A stretch of 64,000 bases of DNA from an uncultured Bacteroidota bacterium. Lineage in GTDB: Bacteria; Bacteroidota; Bacteroidia; Flavobacteriales; Flavobacteriaceae. The position numbers and the translations under genes were made by a program. Below are positions 1-9,269 of this stretch, in pieces. Each line of letters opens with the position of its first letter. Position 1 is the first letter of the stretch. The stretch lies in the NCBI GenBank assembly GCA_902526075.1, contig CABZJM010000004.1:1-64000 (forward strand). The letters run 5' to 3'. The notes beneath the pieces are model-generated. The model was not told where the DNA came from, made no database searches, and was given only the letters and a program-made list of their open reading frames with translations.

Positions 1-28
1 AATAAAAGTGTAAGTAGTATAAGTTTTT

Positions 29-880
29 TCATAAATCAAGCACAGTTAATTTTTCATTTAGCCGAATTCCACGATCCGTTTTTTTAAGCAAGCATAGCTC
101 CACAAACGCATCGTGTTCGAAGAATAAAAATACGTTATTTTCATGGCAAAAATTTAAGAACAATTCTTTTTCTTTTAAGGAAATCAGCGGTCTAATATCA
201 TAGCCAGGAATATAAGGCAAGGGCACATGGCCGTGGGTGGGAACAAGGTCAGCAGCAAAGGCAATTTTTTGTCCTTTATAGCTCACAACCGGAATCATTT
301 GTTTTTCAGTATGACCATCCACAAAGAGCACCTCAAAGCCAAGATCAGACTTAGTTAAATAATTCTCTCCATCCCTCTCCAAATAATGCAATTGACCTGA
401 CTCTTCTATTGGCAGAATGTTTTCTTTTAAGAAAGAGGCGCTTTCTCTTTTGTTTGGATCCGTTGCCCAGTTCCAATGACTCTTATTGCTCCAATATTTT
501 GCGTTTTTAAAAGTAGTTTTAAAAGAGCTTTCCCCAAAGCGAATCACCCCGCCCCCACAATGATCAAAATGTAAGTGAGTTAGAAAAACATCGGTAATAT
601 CATCAGTATGAAATCCGTATTTTTTTAATGAGGACTCCAGCGAATCTTCCCCCCACCTATAATAATAACCAAAGAACTTTTCACTTTGCTTATCACCCAT
701 TCCCGTATCAATTAAAACAAGCCGATCACCATCTTCAATAAGCAAACAGCGTGCAGCAATTTTTACCATATTGTTATTGTCCGCAGGGTTTGTTTTTTGC
801 CAAATAGACTTCGGAACAACACCAAACATGGCGCCTCCATCAAGCATAAAATTACCAGCAATAATGGGGTATAAATTCAA
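29..880 (-). CDS. MBL-fold metallohydrolase
   Basis: Metallo-beta-lactamase-fold hydrolase of about 283 residues. The zinc-binding motif THLHFDHCGG is intact and further metal ligands are visible in DGHTEKQ and AADLVPTHGH. The family hydrolyses ester, thioester or lactone bonds; the substrate here is unknown. The ORF track begins at an ATG 24 codons upstream, but that would overlap the divergent permease gene and adds a lysine/phenylalanine-rich stretch foreign to the family. I prefer the TTG at 878-880, which gives a start reading MNLYPIIAGNF, the usual N-terminus of flavobacterial members. The gap to the divergent permease is then 44 bp, so both promoters must lie within or just outside that spacer. 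Family confident, substrate not assigned. Confidence 0.85.
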   Translation of the reverse strand: MNLYPIIAGNFMLDGGAMFGVVPKSIWQKTNPADNNNMVKIAARCLLIEDGDRLVLIDTGMGDKQSEKFFGYYYRWGEDSLESSLKKYGFHTDDITDVFLTHLHFDHCGGGVIRFGESSFKTTFKNAKYWSNKSHWNWATDPNKRESASFLKENILPIEESGQLHYLERDGENYLTKSDLGFEVLFVDGHTEKQMIPVVSYKGQKIAFAADLVPTHGHVPLPYIPGYDIRPLISLKEKELFLNFCHENNVFLFFEHDAFVELCLLKKTDRGIRLNEKLTVLDL

Positions 881-924
881 TTGAAATATATATTTAGTAT
901 TTTTAATAAATATAAAACAATAAT

Positions 925-3093
925 TTGAAGAAGTTAGAAAGAACATTGTCATTACCAGGAGCTATTGCCGTCAGTATTGGCGGAATGCTTAGTGGGATAT
1001 TTGTTCTTCCCGGTTTAGCCGTAGGGATTACTGGTTCATCAGTATGGTTGGCGTTCTTAGTGGCAGCACTATGTATACTTCCTGCGGTTCTTTCAAAGTC
1101 AGAGCTGGGAACAGCCATGCCGAAATCAGGCGGGACTTATGTATATATAGAAAGAGCATTTGGCCCACTTTTCGGAACCATTGCAGGAATTGGCCTTTGG
1201 CTTTCGCTCCTCCTAAAAAGTGCTTTTTCTTTGGTTGGACTAAGCGCATACTTGTATGTGGTTGTAAACATTGATGAATCGTATACAAAAGCAATTGCCC
1301 TTTTAGCACTTCTACTAATATTTTTACTAAACGTATTCGGCTTAAAGAAAGTTGAAAAGACCCAATTGTTTATCGTCTCTATCAGTATAATTTCACTAAT
1401 TGTAATCGTTGCTTTAGGGTTTAGCTCTTATGATACCAAGCTCACCGAGCCAGTCTTCACTGACGGCACAAACGGGTTTATTGCTGGGGTTGCTTTTTTA
1501 TATATTTCTTATGCAGGTGTTACAAAAATTGCTGCCATCGCAGGAGAGATTAAAAACCCAGCCAAGAATCTTCCACTCACAATGATCATTTCATTGTTTT
1601 TGATTACCACCATCTATTGTTTGGTGGCACTTGTTTTAGTGGGGAACGTAGAGGCCTCAATTTTAGCCACAGACATCAAACCCATACACACGCTCTTCCA
1701 AACTATTGGAGGAGACACCTTTGGTTTAATTGCCGGAGTTGTTGGTGTATTAACACTGCTTTCAATGGTAAATTCAGGCGTTTTAGCCTCGTCAAGATTT
1801 CCTTTCGCCATGTCCAAAGATGGACTACTCCCAAGCTATTTGGCTGGGATTAACTCAAAATTTATGACTCCGGTGTCAGCGATTCTTACTACATCTATAT
1901 TAATCGCACTAGCAATTATTTTTTTAGATGTGGTAAAGATTGCAAAACTTGCGAGTGCATTCAAAGTCTTAATGTTTATCTTCAATGAGCTTACTGTAAT
2001 TGTTTTAAGAGAAACAAATGCACAGTGGTACAAGCCAACATTTAAATCCCCTTTGTATCCATGGGTTCAAGGTTTTGGTATAGTAAGCGGAATAGTTCTT
2101 TTAGCATTTCTTGGAACTATGCCTGTTGTTTCTGTATTAGGGGTGGTTGTCCTGGGCTTTTTAATCTTTCTTTTTTATGGTAGAAAATCAGAAAGAAGTG
2201 GTATAGCATCAAGCTATGGAATATTCTCATCTTTTTTTAAAGGTGCTTCAAAAATTAGAGAATACTCTGAAGATATTGACGATGCACAAGAAGTTATTAC
2301 TACTGACGCCGAGGTAGTCGTTCCACTACTTGGAGAAGAAGAGTCACCTGAGATGCTTGTAGAAATGGCTTCAGCACTAAATAATAAAAATTCCGTTCAA
2401 GCTTTTGATATTACTGAGGTTCCAAACCAAACAGACTCCTCTGTTTTTATGCAAGATTCACCTGCGTCGACATCATTGAAAAGAAGAATAAAAAGACTGT
2501 CTAACTCAAAAAACTTGTCGGTTGGCTTTGACGCAGTAGTAACATATGAGTTATCACAAACAATAAATAGACTCAGCTCCCAAGAAACATGTAAATGGCT
2601 TGTCATGGGCTGGCGTGCAAGACCAAATTCAGGTATTTTTATCAGCAACCCCATAGGCTGGCTACTTGCAAATATAAATTCAAACCTGGCGTTATATAAA
2701 GACAACGGTGTGAGATATATTGGCAAGGTGGTCTTAGCCCTAAGACCAGGCAGAAAGGATAAAAACTTTATCGGAATAGCAAACAATGTCTGTAAGCACT
2801 TTGGGGCAACCCTAACACTTCTTCACGTTACTCCGGAGAGGAGCAGAAAAACAGAAACCATTAAACATAGATCTGAAGAAAAACTAAAACAATCAAAAGT
2901 AAAAGCTACTGTTGAGGTTGTAAAAAGCGACAGCCCTGTTGAAACAATTTCAGAAATATCTGCTAGTTACGACTTATTAATTCTAGGTACACCCGAAAAA
3001 GATAATTGGATTAAGGTCTTATTTGGAGGAGGAAAAGATAAGTTCACAGAGAGAGCAGCTTGCTCAGTTTTAAGAATCACCCTCAAAGACTAG
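925..3093 (+). CDS. APC-family amino acid permease with C-terminal tandem Usp domains
   Basis: Inner-membrane amino-acid/polyamine permease (APC superfamily), 722 residues. Residues about 1-420 hold roughly 12 hydrophobic segments, beginning with the [15 protein letters not shown] stretch typical of helix 1. Residues about 478-600 and 605-722 look like two universal stress protein (UspA-like) domains in tandem; the second ends with [13 protein letters not shown] and a CSVLRITL strand as Usp folds do. Such fusions are known among cation/amino-acid transporters, where the cytosolic domain is thought to bind nucleotide and regulate transport. The start is TTG at 925. The stop overlaps the convergent lepA stop in the shared tetranucleotide CTAG. 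The transported substrate cannot be read from the sequence. Confidence 0.85.
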   Translation: MKKLERTLSLPGAIAVSIGGMLSGIFVLPGLAVGITGSSVWLAFLVAALCILPAVLSKSELGTAMPKSGGTYVYIERAFGPLFGTIAGIGLWLSLLLKSAFSLVGLSAYLYVVVNIDESYTKAIALLALLLIFLLNVFGLKKVEKTQLFIVSISIISLIVIVALGFSSYDTKLTEPVFTDGTNGFIAGVAFLYISYAGVTKIAAIAGEIKNPAKNLPLTMIISLFLITTIYCLVALVLVGNVEASILATDIKPIHTLFQTIGGDTFGLIAGVVGVLTLLSMVNSGVLASSRFPFAMSKDGLLPSYLAGINSKFMTPVSAILTTSILIALAIIFLDVVKIAKLASAFKVLMFIFNELTVIVLRETNAQWYKPTFKSPLYPWVQGFGIVSGIVLLAFLGTMPVVSVLGVVVLGFLIFLFYGRKSERSGIASSYGIFSSFFKGASKIREYSEDIDDAQEVITTDAEVVVPLLGEEESPEMLVEMASALNNKNSVQAFDITEVPNQTDSSVFMQDSPASTSLKRRIKRLSNSKNLSVGFDAVVTYELSQTINRLSSQETCKWLVMGWRARPNSGIFISNPIGWLLANINSNLALYKDNGVRYIGKVVLALRPGRKDKNFIGIANNVCKHFGATLTLLHVTPERSRKTETIKHRSEEKLKQSKVKATVEVVKSDSPVETISEISASYDLLILGTPEKDNWIKVLFGGGKDKFTERAACSVLRITLKD

Positions 3094-4886
3094 TCGTTTA
3101 ATTTTAATACAGCCATAAAAGCCTCTTGAGGAATTTCAACACTTCCAACCTGACGCATTCTTTTCTTTCCTTTTTTCTGGTTTTCTAAAAGTTTTCTCTT
3201 TCTGGTTATATCCCCACCATAACACTTTGCAGTTACATCTTTTCGAACAGCCTTGATAGTTTCTCTAGCGATAATCTTTGTTCCAATAGCCGCTTGGATT
3301 GGAACGTCAAATTGTTGTCTAGGAATCAACTCCTTAAGCTTTTCACAGATTTTTTTACCCATCCTGTATGCATTGTCGGTGTGTATAAGGGCTGACAAAG
3401 CGTCAATGGGTTTTGCGTTTAAAAGTATATCAACCCTAACAAGTTTCGATTGTTGAAGTCCAATAGGAGAGTAGTCAAACGAAGCATAGCCTTTAGAGAC
3501 GGTTTTTAATCGATCATAGAAATCAAAAACAATTTCTGCTAATGGCATATCAAAAATTAACTCAACCCTTGTAGTGGTTAAATACGTTTGACTTTTTATA
3601 ACTCCTCTTTTTTCAATACACAAAGACATAACATTTCCAATGAAATCAGATTTTGTAATAACAGCAGCTTTAATAAAAGGTTCTTCAACCCTATCAAGAG
3701 AAGATGGGTCGGGTAAATCAGAAGGATTATTAACAAGGATGATTTCTTCGGGATATTTTTTTGAAAAAGCATGATAAGAAACATTAGGGACCGTGGTTAT
3801 AACAGTCATTCCAAACTCTCTTTCAAGTCTTTCTTGAACAATTTCCATATGCAACATTCCAAGAAAACCACACCTGAAACCAAAGCCTAATGCAGCAGAG
3901 CTTTCAGGGACAAAAACCAATGAAGCGTCGTTAAGCTGAAGCTTTTCCATGGCACCTCGAAGCTCTTCGTAGTCATCGGTGTCAACGGGATATATGCCTG
4001 CAAAAACCATTGGCTTTACATCCTCAAAACCAGAGATGGCCTCATTAGTTGGTTTTTCAAAATCTGTAATAGTGTCTCCAACCTTTACTTCTTTTGCTTC
4101 TTTAATTCCGGTAATTAGATATCCAACATCGCCTGCAAAAATTTCTGTTTTCGGTTTTTGCTTAAGGTTTAGTGTTCCAACTTCGTCTGCCCCGTAAGAT
4201 TTACCGGTAGCAAGAAATTTAATTTTTTGATTTTTTTTGATTGACCCGTTAATCACACGAAAATATGTTTCAATTCCTCTAAAAGGATTGTATACTGAAT
4301 CAAAAATAAGCGCCTGCAAGGGTTTTGCTGGGTCACCTGATGGTGAAGGAATTCTCTTTATAATTGCAGACAAAATATTTTCAATTCCGAGACCTGTTTT
4401 TGCACTTGCGGGAATCACATCTTCAGCCTTACATCCAAGTAGATCAACGATGTCATCAGTAACTTCCTGAGGGTTTGCGCTTGGAAGATCTACCTTGTTC
4501 AAAATAGGAATTATTTCCAAATCGTTTTCTAAAGCAAGATAAAGATTAGAAATAGTTTGAGCCTGAATACTTTGTGCTGCATCAACAACTAGAAGCGCCC
4601 CTTCACAAGCAGCTATTGACCTAGACACCTCGTACGAGAAATCAACATGACCAGGGGTGTCTATTAGATTTAGTACAAAATCTTCTTCGCCATGCTTATG
4701 GTACATTTGAATTGCATGAGATTTTATTGTAATACCTCTTTCCCTTTCAAGATCCATATTGTCTAATAGTTGGTCTTGTTTTTCACGATCAGTAATCGCA
4801 CCAGTAAATTCTAAAAGCCTGTCAGCCAATGTACTTTTCCCATGATCTATATGAGCAATAATGCAAAAATTTCTTATGTTTTTCAT
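3090..4886 (-). CDS. lepA: Translation factor LepA (elongation factor 4)
   Basis: LepA/EF4, a ribosome-associated translational GTPase that acts on stalled or mistranslocated ribosomes and in ribosome assembly. The 598-residue length is normal. The GTPase domain has the P-loop AHIDHGKST, the switch region [17 protein letters not shown] (G3) and NKVDLP (G4). Domain II, the EF-G-like domains III/V and the LepA-specific C-terminal domain ([14 protein letters not shown]) follow. The start ATG at 4886 is exactly where the family begins ([16 protein letters not shown]). A -7 element lies about 18 bp upstream. The gene is monocistronic and convergent with the permease. Confidence 0.98.
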   Translation of the reverse strand: MKNIRNFCIIAHIDHGKSTLADRLLEFTGAITDREKQDQLLDNMDLERERGITIKSHAIQMYHKHGEEDFVLNLIDTPGHVDFSYEVSRSIAACEGALLVVDAAQSIQAQTISNLYLALENDLEIIPILNKVDLPSANPQEVTDDIVDLLGCKAEDVIPASAKTGLGIENILSAIIKRIPSPSGDPAKPLQALIFDSVYNPFRGIETYFRVINGSIKKNQKIKFLATGKSYGADEVGTLNLKQKPKTEIFAGDVGYLITGIKEAKEVKVGDTITDFEKPTNEAISGFEDVKPMVFAGIYPVDTDDYEELRGAMEKLQLNDASLVFVPESSAALGFGFRCGFLGMLHMEIVQERLEREFGMTVITTVPNVSYHAFSKKYPEEIILVNNPSDLPDPSSLDRVEEPFIKAAVITKSDFIGNVMSLCIEKRGVIKSQTYLTTTRVELIFDMPLAEIVFDFYDRLKTVSKGYASFDYSPIGLQQSKLVRVDILLNAKPIDALSALIHTDNAYRMGKKICEKLKELIPRQQFDVPIQAAIGTKIIARETIKAVRKDVTAKCYGGDITRKRKLLENQKKGKKRMRQVGSVEIPQEAFMAVLKLND

Positions 4887-4903
4887 CGGATATTCTGAGT
4901 GAA

Positions 4904-4911
4904 CAAAAGTA
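4904..4911 (-). promoter_or_regulatory. Putative lepA promoter -7 element
   Basis: On the minus strand this reads TACTTTTG, a perfect match to the Bacteroidota -7 consensus TAnnTTTG. It predicts a short leader of roughly 10-15 nt before the lepA ATG. No clear TTG-type -33 box stands about 20 bp upstream, so the call rests on the -7 element and its position. Confidence 0.5.
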
Positions 4912-4951
4912 AGTAAAAATTATTGTTATCAGACTATATTAAAGACTTGGT

Positions 4952-4959
4952 TATCTTTG
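4952..4959 (+). promoter_or_regulatory. Putative dus promoter -7 element
   Basis: TATCTTTG matches TAnnTTTG. It lies 20 bp before the TTG start of the dihydrouridine synthase gene and predicts a leader of about 14 nt. The only TTG upstream (4923-4925) is too far away for a standard -33 box. It forms a divergent pair with the lepA -7 element about 40 bp away. Confidence 0.5.
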
Positions 4960-4978
4960 CAAAAACAAAAGTATAGAT

Positions 4979-5968
4979 TTGGTAAAGATCGGAAATATAG
5001 ATTTAGGAGACTTTCCTTTGTTGCTTGCCCCAATGGAAGACGTTAGTGATCCTCCATTTAGAGCCTTGTGCAAAGAAAATGGAGCTGATGTGGTTTACAC
5101 TGAGTTTATTTCTTCAGAAGGCCTAATAAGAGACGCCGCAAAAAGCGTAATCAAACTTGATATATATGAGAAAGAGCGACCAGTAGGTATACAAATATTT
5201 GGGGCAAACCTCGATTCCATGCTACAAGCGGTTGATATTGTTGAAAAATCAAATCCTGACATAATAGATATCAACTATGGCTGTCCGGTGAAAAAAGTTG
5301 TTTCCAAGGGAGCGGGAGCAGGGATACTAAAAGACATATGTTTAATGGAAAGCCTAACCAAAGCGATTGTTGAAAGAACAAGCTTGCCTGTCACAGTCAA
5401 GACAAGACTTGGGTGGGATCATGATTCGATTAAAATAGTTGAAGTAGCAGAAAGACTGCAGGATATTGGTTGTAAGGCGATTGCCATTCACGGAAGAACA
5501 CGCGCCCAGATGTATAAAGGCGACGCAGACTGGAGTTATATAGAGAAAGTAAAAAACAATGCAAGAATGCACATTCCTGTTTTTGCAAACGGAGATATAA
5601 ACACACCTGAGAGAGCTATGCATATTAGAGACAATTTAGGTTTAGATGGAGCTATGATTGGCAGGGCCTCGATTGGAAACCCTTGGTTTTTTAACGAGGT
5701 TAAACATTATTTTGAAACAGGTCTTCATAAACAACCAGCTTCAATAAAGGAGAGGGCAACTGTTGCAAAACGCCACCTAGAAATGTCGGTAGCATGGAAA
5801 GGAGAAAGGCTTGGTGTTTATGAAACAAGAAGACACTACTCTAATTATTTTAAAGGGATTGAAAACTTTAAGCCATATAGACAAAAACTAGTAACAACAC
5901 AATCTTCAAATGAGATATATGAGATTCTAGATTCTATTTCTGAGAAATTTGCGGAATACTCATTTTAA
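4979..5968 (+). CDS. dusB: tRNA-dihydrouridine synthase (DusB-like)
   Basis: FMN-dependent enzyme that reduces uridines in the tRNA D-loop; 329 residues, a normal length. The TIM-barrel start (PLLLAPMEDVSDPPFR) and the catalytic cysteine motif NYGCPVKKV are present, and the FMN-phosphate region GLDGAMIGRASIGNP follows. The assignment to the DusB branch rests on GCPVKKVV and is moderately sure. The start is TTG at 4979, supported by the nearby -7 element and by lack of an in-frame ATG before the conserved core. The last 35 bp overlap the convergent ABC-permease gene, so both C-termini are encoded antisense to each other. Confidence 0.93.
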   Translation: MVKIGNIDLGDFPLLLAPMEDVSDPPFRALCKENGADVVYTEFISSEGLIRDAAKSVIKLDIYEKERPVGIQIFGANLDSMLQAVDIVEKSNPDIIDINYGCPVKKVVSKGAGAGILKDICLMESLTKAIVERTSLPVTVKTRLGWDHDSIKIVEVAERLQDIGCKAIAIHGRTRAQMYKGDADWSYIEKVKNNARMHIPVFANGDINTPERAMHIRDNLGLDGAMIGRASIGNPWFFNEVKHYFETGLHKQPASIKERATVAKRHLEMSVAWKGERLGVYETRRHYSNYFKGIENFKPYRQKLVTTQSSNEIYEILDSISEKFAEYSF

Positions 5969-7121
5969 CATAATGAGACACTAAAGCAGAGGCAATAAAA
6001 CCTAAAATAACCACAACAAAGAAGACAAACAAGAAGTTGTTTAGCTCAAAAACAATAGGATAGGCAAGTGTAGATGTGATCATAAAAATTGACAGTTTTT
6101 GTTGTAAGATAAGAAGTAAACCGCCAAACAACATTCCTATAAAGCAGCCTGAAACAGAAATCATCAACCCTTGGTAAAAGAATATTTTACCAACCTGACT
6201 TATGGACCCTCCCAAAACCAGTAGAGTTTGAAGGTTTTTTCTTTTTTCAACCCCCATCATTATTAGCGCACTAAACACATTAAATAAAGCAACAACAATG
6301 ATTAAAGAAAAAATCAGGTAAATGGCAAACTGCTCAGTGTTAAGCATCTTGTAAACAGTAGTGTTTTGTTGTATTCGGTTTTTAATCACAAAATCAGAAC
6401 CAAAAAAAGCTTCTATTTTTTCTGTCGACTCTACTTTGCTATAAATGTCAATAGACCCAACAGCCTGCTCTTGAAGATTAAACAGCTTTCTGGCAAGCTC
6501 AAGATCATAAAAAATAAGGCTGTTGTTTAACTCTTCGTTTAAAGAAAAAACACCAGAGGTTAAAACACGACGAGAATTCATAACATCTTTTTCAGACAAA
6601 ACCTGACCTTTTCCTGCCTTTGGAACATATATCACAACAGGATTTATAACATCCATAGTGCTAATACCTAAATCATAAGCAGCACCCCACCCAACAACAA
6701 TTTCATTTTCCCCCATATTAAACCATCTTCCCTGATACAATATTGAGTCAATATTTTTGTTTGGAAAACCATGGTCAACACCCATTACCCTCACTATCCT
6801 GTTGTTTTCGTTTATTGAAATCAAAGCCTTGTCTTCATAAGACAAGCCATATTTCATGTTTTCTTTTTCTAAAAAGGATTTTGTTTCTGGGGTAAACTCA
6901 AAGGTCTTGCCTTTTGCTGCAGAAATCTTTAATTCCGGAGATATAGATGATATAAACTCAAGACTGTAACTTTTCAAACCACTAAAACCAGACAGAACGA
7001 TAAGCATTGCAGCTGAACTTATTATAACCCCTACTATTGCAAGAATTGACATGTAGTTTACAGCGGTATTTTTACTTCTTGTAAAAAAATACCGTAACGA
7101 TATGTATCTAGAAAAACTCAA
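5934..7121 (-). CDS. FtsX-like ABC transporter permease (LolC/LolE type)
   Basis: Inner-membrane permease of the MacB/FtsX family, 395 residues. It has one N-terminal membrane segment (residues about 20-45), a large extracytoplasmic domain (about 50-265), and three C-terminal segments (about 268-385), which is the LolC/LolE layout of the lipoprotein-releasing complex. The N-terminal FFTRSKNTAVNYMSIL stretch matches that group. In Flavobacteria such genes commonly follow rbfA, as here: it starts 3 bp after the rbfA stop and is probably cotranscribed. The partner ATPase (LolD type) is not in the window. Lipoprotein release is the likely role; other FtsX-family roles are not excluded. Confidence 0.85.
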   Translation of the reverse strand: MSFSRYISLRYFFTRSKNTAVNYMSILAIVGVIISSAAMLIVLSGFSGLKSYSLEFISSISPELKISAAKGKTFEFTPETKSFLEKENMKYGLSYEDKALISINENNRIVRVMGVDHGFPNKNIDSILYQGRWFNMGENEIVVGWGAAYDLGISTMDVINPVVIYVPKAGKGQVLSEKDVMNSRRVLTSGVFSLNEELNNSLIFYDLELARKLFNLQEQAVGSIDIYSKVESTEKIEAFFGSDFVIKNRIQQNTTVYKMLNTEQFAIYLIFSLIIVVALFNVFSALIMMGVEKRKNLQTLLVLGGSISQVGKIFFYQGLMISVSGCFIGMLFGGLLLILQQKLSIFMITSTLAYPIVFELNNFLFVFFVVVILGFIASALVSHYVKMSIPQISQK

Positions 7122-7124
7122 AAC

Positions 7125-7487
7125 CTATTTTTTTAAGGGATTGTCAAGCCCCTTTAAAGAGTCTTCAATTTTTTCAATATAATCTAGAGAGTCGTCTAGA
7201 AAAAATAATAGTTCAGGAACTTTTCTAAGCTGTTTTTTTGCTCTTTGTGCCACTTCATGCCTAATTCTGCTTGACATTTTTGATACTTCACTCATGATTT
7301 GTTGAGACGTTTCTGAGGGAAACACACTCAAAAAGATTTTTGCAACAGAAAAATCAACAGTAACTGAAACCTTTGTAATCGATACTAAGACCCCGTACCT
7401 GCCCTGTTTTTTGAGTTTGTTTTGTAAAATTTCTGCAATATCATTTTGAAGAAGTTTTGAAACTTTTTTCTGTCTTTTTGTTTCCAT
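7125..7487 (-). CDS. rbfA: 30S ribosome-binding factor RbfA
   Basis: RbfA, a KH-domain assembly factor for the 30S subunit needed for 16S rRNA 5'-end maturation and cold adaptation. It is 120 residues long. The N-terminus METKRQKKVSKLLQNDIAEIL and the terminal FFLDDSLDYIEKIEDSL segment are family signatures. It is the first gene of a two-gene operon with the FtsX-like permease. A -7 element (TATTTTTG on the minus strand) lies about 37 bp upstream. Confidence 0.96.
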   Translation of the reverse strand: METKRQKKVSKLLQNDIAEILQNKLKKQGRYGVLVSITKVSVTVDFSVAKIFLSVFPSETSQQIMSEVSKMSSRIRHEVAQRAKKQLRKVPELLFFLDDSLDYIEKIEDSLKGLDNPLKK

Positions 7488-7523
7488 TTGTTAAAATTAG
7501 AACATTTACCTGTTTAATTTAAA

Positions 7524-7531
7524 CAAAAATA
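7524..7531 (-). promoter_or_regulatory. Putative rbfA promoter -7 element
   Basis: Minus-strand TATTTTTG fits TAnnTTTG and would give a leader of about 30 nt. The matching -33 region would fall on the start of the divergent epimerase gene, so the two promoters overlap physically. Confidence 0.45.
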
Positions 7532-7540
7532 AAATTAAAC

Positions 7541-7548
7541 TAAATTTG
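7541..7548 (+). promoter_or_regulatory. Putative mce promoter -7 element
   Basis: TAAATTTG matches TAnnTTTG and ends only 4 bp before the GTG start of the epimerase gene. If used, transcription would begin at or next to the start codon, giving an essentially leaderless message. No obvious -33 box. Confidence 0.45.
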
Positions 7549-7552
7549 TATT

Positions 7553-7954
7553 GTGATTAAAAAAATTGAGCATATTGGAATTGCGGTAGAAGACCTTGAA
7601 AAATCAGAGGAGCTTTTCGAAAAATTATTAGAAAAAAAACCTTACAAGAAAGAAAAGGTAAAGGAAGAGGGAGTTATAACATCCTTTTTCAAAATCGCAG
7701 ATCAAAAGCTTGAGCTTCTTCATGCAACAAGAGTAGACTCACCAATAAAAAAATTTATTGATAACCGTAAAGAAGGTATTCATCACATTGCGCTTTATGT
7801 GGACAGTATTGAAAAAGAGGTTGTTAGGCTAGAAAAATTAGGTTTTGAATTTATATCACCAACCCCAAAAAAAGGTGCTGACAACAAGATGATAGTTTTC
7901 TTGCACCCTAAAACCACCAATGGGGTTCTTGTTGAGCTTTGTGAAGAAATTTAA
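7553..7954 (+). CDS. mce: Methylmalonyl-CoA epimerase
   Basis: VOC-fold (glyoxalase-like) epimerase interconverting R- and S-methylmalonyl-CoA, 133 residues. Metal ligands are visible at the start of each beta-alpha-beta-beta-beta module (EHIGIAV and HHIALYV) and in the terminal VELCEE. It links propionyl-CoA or branched-chain/odd-chain catabolism to succinyl-CoA through methylmalonyl-CoA mutase, which is not in this window. The start is GTG at 7553; the conserved core begins at the fourth residue, so a later start is not possible. Divergent from rbfA and immediately upstream of the tRNA gene. Confidence 0.93.
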   Translation: MIKKIEHIGIAVEDLEKSEELFEKLLEKKPYKKEKVKEEGVITSFFKIADQKLELLHATRVDSPIKKFIDNRKEGIHHIALYVDSIEKEVVRLEKLGFEFISPTPKKGADNKMIVFLHPKTTNGVLVELCEEI

Positions 7955-8000
7955 GATGTTTTGTGATTAACAAAACATTCATTAATATTGCAAACCGTTT

Positions 8001-8074
8001 GGTCCTATAGCTCAGTTGGTTAGAGTAGATGACTCATAATCATTTGGTCCCTGGTTCGAGCCCAGGTGGGACCA
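8001..8074 (+). tRNA. tRNA with CAU anticodon (elongator Met or lysidine-modified Ile2)
   Basis: Full cloverleaf: acceptor GGTCCTA pairs with TGGGACC, D-arm GCTC/GAGT, anticodon stem GATGA/TCATT around loop CTCATAA (anticodon CAT), and T-arm CCTGG/CCAGG with loop TTCGAGC. The 3' CCA is not encoded. The anticodon stem lacks the three G-C pairs of initiator tRNA, so it is not tRNA-fMet. The sequence TTTGGTC plus the T-arm and GGGACCA end resemble bacterial tRNA-Ile2, which uses CAU modified by TilS, at least as much as elongator tRNA-Met; I cannot separate the two by eye. Confidence 0.95.
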
Positions 8075-8075
8075 C

Positions 8076-8103
8076 AAAAAACCCCTCAATTGAGGGGTTT
8101 TTC
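8076..8103. terminator. Bidirectional intrinsic terminator
   Basis: The palindrome ACCCCTCAATTGAGGGGT (8081-8098) is flanked by A-run on the left and T-run on the right, so it terminates on both strands. It ends the tRNA transcript on + and the convergent yceI gene on -. Confidence 0.9.
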
Positions 8104-8124
8104 ATTGGACTAATTCTAAAATTA

Positions 8125-8685
8125 TTACATCATAACTAGAGTTGCCTCTAGCTCAATGTCATCAAGAATTAATTTGTCTCCTAGGTTTTCAAAAAAGCTT
8201 CCTGATCCGTAGCGAACATCATATTTGGACCTGTCAAAAACTAGTTTGGCCTTCATGTTTCTTGAACCATCTTCTTTGTGGAAAGAAACTTCTGCTTTGT
8301 GTGTATACCCTTTAATTGTTAGGTCACCTGTGGCATTATATTTATTCTCTGAAACCATATTCACAGCATTTAGTTTTAGCTCAGAATAATTAAAGTCATT
8401 AACAGAGAAAAAATCATCAGCTTTTAAGTGCCCCTCGAGCGAAGTTTTGCCTCTGCCGGTTAAATCGTCAACTGAAAGCGATTTCATATCAACCACAAAG
8501 TTACCACCAATTAATTTTTCATTGCTAAAACTCAAATCAGCAGACTTAAATGAAAGTGTACCATAATGTGATTTTCCTGAAAGCTGCACTCCTGTCCACT
8601 TTACAGAGCTTTCTTCCAAATTTACTTGATTTTGAGAAAAGCTAAAAAAGCAGCTTAAGCTTAAAAAGTATATTAATTTTTTCAT
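8125..8685 (-). CDS. YceI-family lipid-binding periplasmic protein
   Basis: YceI-like protein, about 186 residues, a secreted beta-barrel (lipocalin-like) fold that binds polyisoprenoids or other amphiphiles. Typical motifs: VKWTGVQLSGKSHYGTL, the ADDFFSVNDF segment, and GDLTIKGYTHKAEV. The track starts at an ATG 14 codons upstream; I chose the ATG at 8683-8685 because it opens a clean signal peptide (MKKLIYFLSLSCFFSFSQ). It shares the bidirectional terminator with the tRNA gene and is divergent from the DoxX gene. The ligand is unknown. Confidence 0.88.
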   Translation of the reverse strand: MKKLIYFLSLSCFFSFSQNQVNLEESSVKWTGVQLSGKSHYGTLSFKSADLSFSNEKLIGGNFVVDMKSLSVDDLTGRGKTSLEGHLKADDFFSVNDFNYSELKLNAVNMVSENKYNATGDLTIKGYTHKAEVSFHKEDGSRNMKAKLVFDRSKYDVRYGSGSFFENLGDKLILDDIELEATLVMM

Positions 8686-8743
8686 GATTTTTATAATCAT
8701 CACATAAAAAATCATGCCACAAGACAAATTATGATCTAAACAC

Positions 8744-8751
8744 TATATTTG
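8744..8751 (+). promoter_or_regulatory. Putative doxX promoter -7 element
   Basis: TATATTTG fits TAnnTTTG. It predicts transcription from about 8757 and a leader of about 45 nt for the DoxX-family gene. No clear -33 box. Confidence 0.4.
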
Positions 8752-8801
8752 ATGCAAATCAAAAACTGAAGACTTTCGAAAACTAAACCGATTACAGACA
8801 A

Positions 8802-9269
8802 ATGTTAAACCGAGAAAACAGCTTAATTAAAAACTATAAATTAATAACTGTCTTTGTGATTAGTTTCATGTACGTGTTTATTGGAGTCAAGCATTTTATA
8901 GATCCCCAATATTTTATAAATATAACCCCGCCACAAATAGAATATAAAAGCTTTGCAGTTTACTTTACTGGAGTTTTAGAGGTGCTAGGAGGGCTATTAA
9001 TTTTAAACAAAAAGACAAGAAAAACTGGAGCATATCTGATTATTTTTCTTCTCATCATTGTTTTTCCAGCAAACATATACCTGTACCTTTATGAAACTCC
9101 ACAGCAACTATTAGGCATATCTAAAACACAAGCTCTGATAAGGATGCCCTTCCAGGCGCCATTAATACTTCTCGCATATTGGCATTCAAAAGAAAAACAC
9201 TCTAAATGGATGGATTACTTTTCTGCAATAGTTTTTGTACCGACAATAATTTATTTTGTTTCAATATAA
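8802..9269 (+). CDS. DoxX-family membrane protein
   Basis: Integral membrane protein of 155 residues with four predicted hydrophobic segments. Helix 1 contains MYVFIGVKHFIDPQYF and helix 2 the YFTGVLEVLGGLLIL pattern of the DoxX/DoxD superfamily. Family members are associated with quinone or thiosulfate redox chemistry in some organisms, but most are uncharacterised; no function is assigned here. The stop codon abuts the stop of the convergent M1 peptidase gene with no spacer. Confidence 0.82.
   Translation: MLNRENSLIKNYKLITVFVISFMYVFIGVKHFIDPQYFINITPPQIEYKSFAVYFTGVLEVLGGLLILNKKTRKTGAYLIIFLLIIVFPANIYLYLYETPQQLLGISKTQALIRMPFQAPLILLAYWHSKEKHSKWMDYFSAIVFVPTIIYFVSI

Noticed and set aside
903-1309. 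Antisense ORFs inside the permease and other genes in the track
   Set aside because: They have no recognisable family and mirror the codons of the real gene; treated as shadows.
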